DNA of 5,081 bases from Coriobacteriales bacterium (GTDB lineage: Bacteria; Actinomycetota; Coriobacteriia; Coriobacteriales; UBA8131), in assembly GCA_031267175.1 (NCBI GenBank), contig JAIRZP010000172.1:1-5081 (forward strand). The letters are read 5' to 3'. Below the pieces are notes generated by a model. The model had not been told where the DNA came from, made no database searches, and worked only from the letters and a program-made list of their open reading frames with translations. Below are positions 1 to 4,593 of this stretch, one piece after another. Within the stretch, counting starts at the first letter, position 1. Each line of letters starts with the position of its first letter. Position numbers and translations under genes: made by a program.

Positions 1-59
1 TTCCTCTTGGCGGAAACGAGCGGTCTCCTTCCGCTCTCAACCTGAACCTCTCTATTTTA
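1..59 (-). promoter_or_regulatory. Possible promoter and leader of a minus-strand gene beyond the left edge
   Basis: Read on the minus strand, a TAAAAT -10-like box lies at 59-54. About 18 bases later the sequence can form a GAGCGG/CCGCTC hairpin (36-31 with 23-18; loop AAGGAGA). An alternative GCGGAA/TTCCGC hairpin (34-29 with 15-10) uses some of the same bases, so the two exclude each other. The last bases before the edge, AAGAGG at 8-3, look like a ribosome binding site, and the start codon would then lie just outside the window. No good -35 box is present: TTCTTG at 82-77 has 17-base spacing but matches poorly. The promoter call is weak and the downstream gene is not visible. Confidence 0.3.
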
Positions 60-208
60 CACTGGAAAGCCAAAAACAAGAATAGCTTACGCGAAATATC
101 TCTACGTGAAACGTTCCCGGTGTTATCTCGGCTGGTAATGACCGAGGGATCCGAACTGCATCAGACACGGTAAGGGCGGCTCAGACCATGAAGCGATCAA
201 GCTCGTAC
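60..208. other. Intergenic stretch without a recognisable gene
   Basis: No reading frame here has a credible start, ribosome binding site or family resemblance. A short CTCGG/CCGAG inverted repeat around 127-145 is the only structure I see. I looked for T-box, TPP and tRNA signatures and found none. It is probably the spacer between the end of the HAD transcript and the next minus-strand promoter. Confidence 0.5.
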
Positions 209-229
209 ACCTTGTGTGCGATACAAGGT
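209..229 (-). terminator. Hairpin directly after the HAD gene stop codon
   Basis: ACCTTGT (209-215) and ACAAGGT (223-229) form a perfect 7-bp stem with a 7-base loop, starting one base after the minus-strand TGA at 233-231. The position suits transcript termination or 3'-end protection. The stem is AT-rich and no run of T follows it on the minus strand, so it is not a standard intrinsic terminator. Confidence 0.35.
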
Positions 230-230
230 T

Positions 231-926
231 TCAGAGCAGTGCTTCAATCTGTGCAAGGCTTGTTACACGTAGCCCGTCGTAATCTGCGTGTTGCTGCTTC
301 CTATCCAACAATACGGGTGTTATGCCTACGGCGGAAGCACCCTCGACATCCGCAGAGAGATGATCGCCCACGTGCAGGGTCTCCTGAGCGCCAATGCCCA
401 GCCTGTCTAAGGCCAGCCGGAATATCTCGGGCATCGGCTTATGCAGCCGCACGACCGCGCTGGCAATCACTGCCTCAAAATAGGGGGACATGCCCAGCCC
501 CTCGATTATGGGTGCCAGTGTGGAGTCCCAGTTGGAGATGAGTGCCATGCGTATGCCACGTGCCTGCAGCGCATCCAGCAGGGGAAGCACGTCATCATAG
601 GGCACCCAGGCCCCCGGCGAGAAGTAATACTGATAGACGGCCTCGGCCAGCTCCCTCTGGAGCCGGTGAGGAATGCTGAGACGGGAGGCCAGGAACTCAT
701 ACATTTCAATCCAGATGGCCTTGGCGCGCACATCATCGCTCCAAAAGGAATCATCCTGTTCGTAGAGTTGCTCGTAGAGCTCATACATCAGGGGCACCTG
801 GCGGCCAACATCACGGGGGTCAATCGTTATGCCCAGCCGCTCAGCTATGAGGGTAAAGGTAGTACCTTCATCCTCAGCAGGAGTGAGGAGCGTGGCTCCC
901 ACGTCAAAGAAAACGGCTTGTATCAA
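231..926 (-). CDS. HAD-superfamily hydrolase (phosphatase-like), TTG start
   Basis: This encodes a 231-residue cytosolic hydrolase of the haloacid dehalogenase superfamily, most likely a small-molecule phosphatase of unknown substrate. The four HAD motifs appear in order: motif I FFDVGATLL with nucleophile D8, motif II ALISNWD with S131, motif III RLHKP with K163, and motif IV HVGDHLSAD with D188 and D193. Residues about 20-110 form the helical cap. Motif I is DVGAT rather than DxDxT, so the second aspartate (general acid/base) is glycine, as in part of the REG-2/HDHD3-like branch. The start is TTG at 926, preceded by GGAG with a 10-base gap, which gives an N-terminus MIQAVFFDVG as in relatives. 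The frame stays open upstream to 1043, but only through the tRNA-derived repeat, so I reject the longer form. It lies downstream of tRNA-Leu on the same strand. The family is secure and the substrate is not known. Confidence 0.88.
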   Translation of the reverse strand: MIQAVFFDVGATLLTPAEDEGTTFTLIAERLGITIDPRDVGRQVPLMYELYEQLYEQDDSFWSDDVRAKAIWIEMYEFLASRLSIPHRLQRELAEAVYQYYFSPGAWVPYDDVLPLLDALQARGIRMALISNWDSTLAPIIEGLGMSPYFEAVIASAVVRLHKPMPEIFRLALDRLGIGAQETLHVGDHLSADVEGASAVGITPVLLDRKQQHADYDGLRVTSLAQIEALL

Positions 927-962
927 ACTCAAGATTCTCCGATTGTCCGCAATAGTCAATAG

Positions 963-1026
963 CGCGGGTTCAAATCCCTCCGGGATACTCTTGGGAACAA
1001 TTTTATGGTGGCGGCGGAGGGATTTG
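963..1026. repeat. 64-bp repeat, distal copy of tRNA-Leu 3' end plus flank
   Basis: This copy matches 1128-1191 at 62 of 64 bases; the differences are at 1005 and 1011. On the minus strand it begins with the last 21 bases of tRNA-Leu (T-loop to CCA, one base changed in the acceptor stem) and continues with 43 bases of the tRNA's downstream flank. No tRNA body is attached to it. Its outer end at 963 is only 37 bases upstream of the HAD start codon. Confidence 0.93.
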
Positions 1027-1127
1027 CGCGTCTTGCTTCGCAATCCGCACCCTGCTCACTCGCTTCGCTCGTTCGCGAGCTCGGGCTAAAACGTGCCACG
1101 GGCACGTTTCCTAACGCCCTCGCCCCT
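1027..1127. other. Palindrome-rich 101-bp spacer between the repeat copies
   Basis: It is full of short inverted repeats: TTGC/GCAA with a 3-base loop at 1033-1043, CTCGC/GCGAG at 1059-1079, the self-complementary GAGCTC at 1077-1082, and a 9-bp hairpin at 1089-1109. It has no credible coding frame. The frames that are open across it run through the flanking repeats and lack ribosome binding sites. With one flanking copy it makes a 165-bp unit that resembles a small non-coding repeat element. Whether it recurs elsewhere in the genome cannot be seen here. Confidence 0.55.
1089..1109. terminator. Strong 9-bp hairpin downstream of tRNA-Leu
   Basis: AAACGTGCC and GGCACGTTT pair perfectly around a 3-base loop. 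On the minus strand the stem is followed by one more T and then AGCCC, so the T tract is TTTT. It sits about 60 bases past the tRNA-Leu CCA end and could terminate the secG-tRNA-Leu transcript. It could equally be just an internal palindrome of the repeat element. Confidence 0.4.
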
Positions 1128-1191
1128 CGCGGGTTCAAATCCCTCCGGGATACTCTTGGGAACAATTTTTTGGTGTCGGCGGAGGGATTTG
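1128..1191. repeat. 64-bp repeat, tRNA-proximal copy
   Basis: This copy overlaps the 3' end of the intact tRNA-Leu by 21 bases (1171-1191) and includes 43 bases of its immediate downstream flank. It is the presumed parent of the copy at 963-1026. The identity stops inside the T-loop on one side and at 1128 on the other. Confidence 0.93.
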
Positions 1192-1196
1192 AACCC
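1131..1196. repeat. 17-bp perfect inverted repeat of the tRNA-Leu T-arm
   Basis: The arms are 1131-1147 (GGGTTCAAATCCCTCCG on the plus strand) and 1180-1196 (its exact complement, inside the tRNA), separated by 32 bases. In a tRNA-Leu precursor the trailer could therefore pair with the T-arm and part of the acceptor strand, in competition with the cloverleaf. In the distal copy the equivalent match is cut to 12 bases. Confidence 0.9.
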
Positions 1197-1256
1197 TCAC
1201 GTCCATTCGGACACTAGCCCCTCAAGCTAGCGCGTCTGCCGTTCCGCCACGCCGAC
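1171..1256 (-). tRNA. tRNA-Leu(GAG)
   Basis: This folds as a class II tRNA of 86 bases including an encoded CCA. The acceptor stem is GTCGGCG/CGCCGAC with discriminator A. The anticodon stem CTAGC/GCTAG closes loop TTGAGGG, with anticodon GAG at 1223-1221, reading leucine CUC/CUU. A long variable arm (GTCC/GGAC) is typical of Leu. The T-arm is GAGGG-TTCAAAT-CCCTC. It starts 40 bases after the secG stop. I see no convincing promoter of its own, so it is probably co-transcribed with secG and cut out by RNase P. Confidence 0.96.
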
Positions 1257-1296
1257 AACTGGTGGCACATGCTGCAAAATGCTGACAAGAAAAAAG

Positions 1297-1551
1297 CTAA
1301 CTGGAAACGATGGCACCCTGCGGGTAGATGAGCACCAACACGAGGATGGAGACCAGAAAGACGACAGCGGAGATAATGGTTATCCTGTCCAGGTTCTTCT
1401 CAATGATGCTCGTGCCGGAGATATTGGAATACACCTGGCCTGCGATGATGTCGGAAAGACCCGTGCCCTTGGACGAGTGAAACAGAATCGAGAGCGTCAT
1501 GACCAGGGCCGACAAGAACCAGACCACCAATACTATTATGAGTAGAACCAT
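1297..1551 (-). CDS. secG: Preprotein translocase subunit SecG
   Basis: This encodes an 84-residue inner-membrane protein, the small accessory subunit of the SecYEG channel that assists SecA-driven protein export. It has two hydrophobic segments (about residues 2-24 and 57-76) joined by a loop with SSKGTGLSD (26-34) and EKNLDRIT (51-58), the usual SecG layout and length. The chosen ATG at 1551 is preceded by AGAGGAG (1567-1561) with a 9-base gap. A GTG one codon upstream is also possible. The frame stays open to 1659, but that extension crosses the predicted promoter and has no membrane-protein character. The gene sits between tRNA-Val and tRNA-Leu on the same strand. The call rests on topology and the loop motifs, which resemble actinobacterial SecG. 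Confidence 0.92.
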   Translation of the reverse strand: MVLLIIVLVVWFLSALVMTLSILFHSSKGTGLSDIIAGQVYSNISGTSIIEKNLDRITIISAVVFLVSILVLVLIYPQGAIVSS

Positions 1552-1560
1552 CACAAGAAA

Positions 1561-1567
1561 CTCCTCT
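1561..1567 (-). promoter_or_regulatory. Ribosome binding site of secG
   Basis: AGAGGAG on the minus strand, 9 bases before the ATG at 1551. It decides the 84-residue start over the longer open frame. Confidence 0.8.
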
Positions 1568-1588
1568 GTCTTGTATACGCAGCCACCC

Positions 1589-1617
1589 ATGATACCGCAT
1601 TTGAGAGGGTTTGGGAA
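1589..1617 (-). promoter_or_regulatory. Sigma70-type promoter of secG
   Basis: On the minus strand, TTCCCA (1617-1612, 4 of 6 to consensus) is followed after 17 bases by TATCAT (1594-1589, 5 of 6). Transcription would begin near 1582, giving a leader of about 30 bases that contains the AGAGGAG site. It would drive secG and probably tRNA-Leu. Confidence 0.6.
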
Positions 1618-1656
1618 CGAGAAAATCCCTCTCGAGGTAGCTACGTGTTTGTCAAG

Positions 1657-1695
1657 CATGCCAACAGCATGACCAGGACCCTGCTGCCAGGATCC
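1657..1695 (-). terminator. Two adjacent hairpins between tRNA-Val and secG
   Basis: The first, on the tRNA side, is GGATCCTG/CAGGGTCC (1695-1688 with 1683-1676; one G-U pair, loop GCAG). The second is CATGC/GCATG (1671-1667 with 1661-1657, loop of 5). Neither is followed by a T tract. They may slow or end the tRNA-Val transcript, or protect its 3' trailer until processing. Confidence 0.35.
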
Positions 1696-1711
1696 CGGCC
1701 CGTATTCTCAA

Positions 1712-1786
<75 letters not shown>

Positions 1787-1798
1787 AAACGCTCAGAT

Positions 1799-1827
1799 AG
1801 TGTAACAGACTTCTCCGTTCTGGAAAA
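1799..1827 (-). promoter_or_regulatory. Promoter of tRNA-Val with extended -10
   Basis: On the minus strand, TTTTCC (1827-1822) and TACACT (1804-1799, 4 of 6) are 17 bases apart, and TGT directly before the -10 makes an extended -10 (TGTTACACT). Transcription would start near 1792, a few bases before the mature tRNA 5' end at 1786. Confidence 0.6.
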
Positions 1828-1840
1828 GGGACGCGGCGCG

Positions 1841-1860
1841 AGATTCAACCAGATTCAACC
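1841..1860. repeat. Two tandem copies of a 10-bp sequence
   Basis: AGATTCAACC is repeated exactly at 1841-1850 and 1851-1860. On the minus strand the pair lies just upstream of the tRNA-Val -35 box, where an activator or UP-like element could sit. A simple slippage duplication is just as likely. Confidence 0.6.
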
Positions 1861-1873
1861 ACATTACGCCGGA

Positions 1874-1888
1874 CAGTGTTCTTCACTG
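1874..1888 (-). terminator. Short hairpin after the rnd stop codon
   Basis: CAGTG/CACTG forms a 5-bp stem with a 5-base loop three bases past the rnd stop codon (1894-1892). It has no T tract, so it is at most a weak transcript end. Confidence 0.25.
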
Positions 1889-1891
1889 GCA

Positions 1892-3064
1892 TCACGGGCG
1901 CCCCGCAGTGGGAGTTACCTCTATGACAGGACCTCGCAGGCGCAGGCTGAGGCTGCCGCTCAAAAGTCGCAGCAGTTCTGCCCCTACGAGCTTATAGCGC
2001 CAGCCGGTGAGAATCCGGAGCCCCTCGCGCTCGCCGGCGGCCAGGCGAACCAATTCGTCTTTGTTGACAAGCATGGAGGGTGTCACCCGGTTATCGCGCG
2101 AGCGTTGATTGACCACGGCACGCAGCAGGTCGTTGGCGGCAGCGTTGGCGGCGTTGCGAAACACGGGATGTTTGCGCCGGGGAAGTTCCTCGGGGCTCAA
2201 CTCCAGACCGCGTTTGACAGCGGCAAGTATCTCCCGGCTCCAGTGCTGGCCCAGCTGATTCTCCGCCCCTCGCAGATGGAAGAGCTCTTCTGTGCTCTTT
2301 GGCGAGACGCGGGCAATCTCAAGGAGCAGCTCGTCGGCAACGACCCATTTACGCGGCAGATTCCGGTTCATGGCAAGCAGGTCCCGGGTAGTCGCAACCT
2401 CCTTGAGCACCCCTAACTGCGTAGGGTTGAGCGAGGAAGCATGCTTGACCTTTCGCCAGGCCTGCTCGGGGTGGACGGTATAGCTGTCCTCATCGGCCAG
2501 CGCCGCAAAGTCCTCCTCAAGCCACTGCAGGCGCCCCAACTCCTCAAGCTGGCTGTGCATCCTGGTATAGATGCGTGGGAGGTACCGTACGTCATCGAGC
2601 GCGTACCGTATCTGAGAGCCGGTGAGGGGCCGGGAGTCCCAGTTGCTGAAGGAATCGCCCTTGGTGAGCCGGACTCCGGCAAACTCTCGTACGAGATTAC
2701 GCAGCGAGGATTGCTGGGGCATGCCGAGAAGCTCCGCGGCAATCTGGGTATCAAAGAGCGGCTCAGGCACCAGGGAGAGCGTATGATAGATTATCTCCAG
2801 GTCCTGTTCACCGGCATGAAAGACCTTGACGATATGCTCGGCCGCGAACAGCTCCCTGAGAGGGGAGAGGTCGGTAAGCGCCAGGGGGTCAACAATCGCC
2901 GAGCGCTCCGGCGTTGCGAGCTGCAAGAGGCAGAGTTGGGGAAAGAAGCTACGCTCGCGGATGAACTCGGTATCAACAGCGAGCACCGATGCTGTGCTGG
3001 CTTCTCGTACGAAACTCAGCAGCTTTCTGGTGGTATCAAGATAGTCTCGGCTGGTCTCAGGCAA
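1892..3064 (-). CDS. rnd: Ribonuclease D (3'-5' exoribonuclease), TTG start
   Basis: This encodes a 390-residue cytosolic exoribonuclease that trims the 3' ends of tRNA precursors and other small stable RNAs. The N-terminal DEDDy exonuclease domain (about 25-170) shows Exo I VDTEF (D31, E33), Exo II HAGEQDLE (D88) and Exo III YALDDVRYL (Y154, D158). These correspond to E. coli RNase D D28, E30, D85, Y151 and D155. A HRDC domain follows (about 210-290, SLNPTQLGVLKEV, MNRNLPRKWV), then a second helical HRDC-like region to the end. The length is close to the usual 370-390. The start is TTG at 3064: AAGGAG at 3077-3072 is 7 bases upstream and the next in-frame ATG (residue 115) would remove the active site. 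It is divergent from moeA. Its position upstream of two tRNA genes fits its substrates but may be chance. Confidence 0.95.
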   Translation of the reverse strand: MPETSRDYLDTTRKLLSFVREASTASVLAVDTEFIRERSFFPQLCLLQLATPERSAIVDPLALTDLSPLRELFAAEHIVKVFHAGEQDLEIIYHTLSLVPEPLFDTQIAAELLGMPQQSSLRNLVREFAGVRLTKGDSFSNWDSRPLTGSQIRYALDDVRYLPRIYTRMHSQLEELGRLQWLEEDFAALADEDSYTVHPEQAWRKVKHASSLNPTQLGVLKEVATTRDLLAMNRNLPRKWVVADELLLEIARVSPKSTEELFHLRGAENQLGQHWSREILAAVKRGLELSPEELPRRKHPVFRNAANAAANDLLRAVVNQRSRDNRVTPSMLVNKDELVRLAAGEREGLRILTGWRYKLVGAELLRLLSGSLSLRLRGPVIEVTPTAGRP

Positions 3065-3071
3065 TAGTACG

Positions 3072-3077
3072 CTCCTT
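3072..3077 (-). promoter_or_regulatory. Ribosome binding site supporting the TTG start of rnd
   Basis: AAGGAG on the minus strand lies 7 bases before TTG at 3064-3062. The consensus match and spacing make the TTG the likely start codon. Confidence 0.82.
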
Positions 3078-3162
3078 GCTATTCAGCAGCTCGTCCAGCA
3101 GCTTGCCTGGCGGTCTGCAAAAGGCAGATTGGGGATATGCTGCCTATAAGGATACCATGAGT

Positions 3163-3175
3163 GCATCCTGGATGC
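3163..3175. promoter_or_regulatory. 13-bp palindrome in the rnd/moeA divergent region
   Basis: GCATCC-T-GGATGC is a perfect inverted repeat with a one-base centre. It lies between the two divergent genes, about 100 bases upstream of rnd and 65 bases upstream of the moeA -35 box. It has the size of a dimeric repressor operator, but no regulator is visible. I found no convincing promoter for rnd in the surrounding sequence (3065-3240). Confidence 0.3.
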
Positions 3176-3239
3176 GGCCGTGTGTGCATTTCTGAACAAA
3201 CGCGCGCACGCCCCGACGGCCCTCGTTTTGCTTCAGGCG

Positions 3240-3268
3240 TTGGCAAATCGGGCCACTTGATGGATAAT
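3240..3268 (+). promoter_or_regulatory. Sigma70-type promoter of the moeA-moaA operon
   Basis: TTGGCA (3240-3245, 5 of 6) and GATAAT (3263-3268, 5 of 6) have the optimal 17-base spacing. Transcription would begin near 3275, leaving a leader of about 35 bases, too short for a molybdenum cofactor riboswitch. It is the best promoter match in the window. Confidence 0.72.
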
Positions 3269-3309
3269 ATAAGCTACCGCACTGTCCCAGAAGATCAGAG
3301 GGAGAATCC

Positions 3310-4593
3310 ATGAGCAATCAATACAAGGCCACCGACATGCTGAGCGTCGAAGAGGCCCTGGACCAGATCCTTGCGTTCACCCGTGTGCTGGACGCTGAAC
3401 CGGTGGGCCTGGTGGAGGCATCCGGCCGGGTTCTGGCGGAGGATGTCACGAGCGACATTGACATAGCTCCCTTTGATAACTCCGGCATGGACGGCTTTGC
3501 GGTGCGGGCGGCCAACACGGCCACGGCGAGCCCCGAAACCCCTGTGCGGCTCGCCATCGCCGGTGCCATCGGTGCCGGAGAGGTGTTTGACGGCGTTATC
3601 GAGGACGGCTCAGCGCTCCGCATCATGACGGGCGCGCCCCTGCCCACAGGGGCGGACACCGTCGTCAAGATAGAAGACGTAAGCGTAGGGGGGGAGGGCC
3701 CTCTGGCACCCGGCGGAACAGAGGTGTATATCACCAAGCCCCTCATCCAGGGCAAGAATGTCCGTCTCCACGGCGAGGAGGCACGCGCGGGAGAAGTGCT
3801 TCTCACGGCGGGAACGCTCCTGAACCCGGCCGGCGTGGGCCTTCTTGCCGCCACGGGCAACACCCGAGCCCAGGTGTATCGGCGTCCTCGGGTTGCCCTG
3901 CTCGCCTCCGGCGATGAACTGGTAGACCCTTCCCAAAAGCCCGGACCCGGACAGATACGGAACTCCAACAGCTTTGCCCTGGCTGCTGCCGTGCGAGCGG
4001 CGGGCGGGGAAGTGGGCACGAGCGGCATAGTCCGTGACGACGCTCTGGAGCTTCGCGCTGCCATTGCCCGTGCCGCGGCCAGCCACGACCTGGTGTTGAT
4101 AAGCGGCGGCGCGGCCGAGGGTGACTATGACTACACCTACCGGTGCATCAAGGAGCTCGGCGAGGTGTTCTTCACCCGGGTCAATATGCGTCCCGGCAAG
4201 GCCCAGACCCTCGGCATCATCGATGGCACAATGGTCTTCGGCCTGGCCGGCAACCCCACCGCGGCGATGGTAGGCTTTGAGGTACTCCTGCGGCCCGCGC
4301 TCCGCCGTATGCAGGGCCATACCGCACTCAAACGGCCGGTCACCCGTGCCCGCCTTACCGTGGATGTTGCCAAGCCGGATAGCCGGCGCTTCTACGTGCG
4401 GGCGCGTATGCAGCATGACAGGGCCAAGGGCGAGTATTCGGTCACTCCCGAGAAAAACCAGAGCTCGGCCCTGCTCGGTGCCCTCCAACAGGCAAACTGC
4501 CTCATCGTGCTGCCAGAAGGGCTGATAGGCAACACCCAGGGAGAGGTGGTTGCCTGCCTCAGGCTGGACGTAGACGAAGGTGTTGTTATCTGA
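3310..4593 (+). CDS. moeA: Molybdopterin molybdenumtransferase MoeA
   Basis: This encodes a 427-residue cytosolic enzyme that inserts molybdate into adenylylated molybdopterin, releasing AMP, in the last common step of molybdenum cofactor synthesis. Family motifs in order: PFDNSGMDGFA (54-64), RIMTGAPLPTGAD (104-116), ASGDEL (199-204), IRNSNSFALAA (216-226), ISGGAAEGDYDYT (264-276), MRPGKAQT (293-300) and GLAGNPTAAM (311-320). A C-terminal beta domain spans about 343-420. The length is normal for the family. The molybdopterin-binding domain is about 180-330. The motifs vary from the commoner SGGVSVGDYD and GLPGNP forms, in a pattern I associate with some Actinomycetota. The ATG follows GGGAG with a 5-base gap. 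The stop overlaps the moaA start by one base (TGATG), so translation is probably coupled. Confidence 0.96.
   Translation: MSNQYKATDMLSVEEALDQILAFTRVLDAEPVGLVEASGRVLAEDVTSDIDIAPFDNSGMDGFAVRAANTATASPETPVRLAIAGAIGAGEVFDGVIEDGSALRIMTGAPLPTGADTVVKIEDVSVGGEGPLAPGGTEVYITKPLIQGKNVRLHGEEARAGEVLLTAGTLLNPAGVGLLAATGNTRAQVYRRPRVALLASGDELVDPSQKPGPGQIRNSNSFALAAAVRAAGGEVGTSGIVRDDALELRAAIARAAASHDLVLISGGAAEGDYDYTYRCIKELGEVFFTRVNMRPGKAQTLGIIDGTMVFGLAGNPTAAMVGFEVLLRPALRRMQGHTALKRPVTRARLTVDVAKPDSRRFYVRARMQHDRAKGEYSVTPEKNQSSALLGALQQANCLIVLPEGLIGNTQGEVVACLRLDVDEGVVI

Noticed and set aside
929..957. Promoter for the HAD gene at TTGACT
   Set aside because: The 17-base-spaced -10 would be AATCTT, which overlaps the ribosome binding site and start codon. 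A useful leader could not be made from it.
441..962. 173-residue open frame on the plus strand
   Set aside because: Antisense to the HAD hydrolase, which has all its motifs in the correct order.
956..1217. Small open frames on both strands reading PRVSRRDLNPR and AEGFEPSRP
   Set aside because: They are translations of the tRNA-Leu T-arm and its repeat copies. Peptides like these are common false annotations near tRNA genes. No ribosome binding site.
1650..1655. Perfect TTGACA -35 box upstream of secG
   Set aside because: At 16-18 bases downstream the sequence is AGAGGG-like, with no -10 element. The TTCCCA-17-TATCAT pair further on is a better promoter.
2441..3067. 208-residue open frame on the plus strand
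   Set aside because: Antisense to rnd, whose catalytic residues are all in place. No ribosome binding site or family resemblance.
3269..3309. Possible molybdenum cofactor riboswitch before moeA
   Set aside because: The leader after the predicted start of transcription is only about 35 bases, far shorter than that riboswitch, and no fitting fold is visible.
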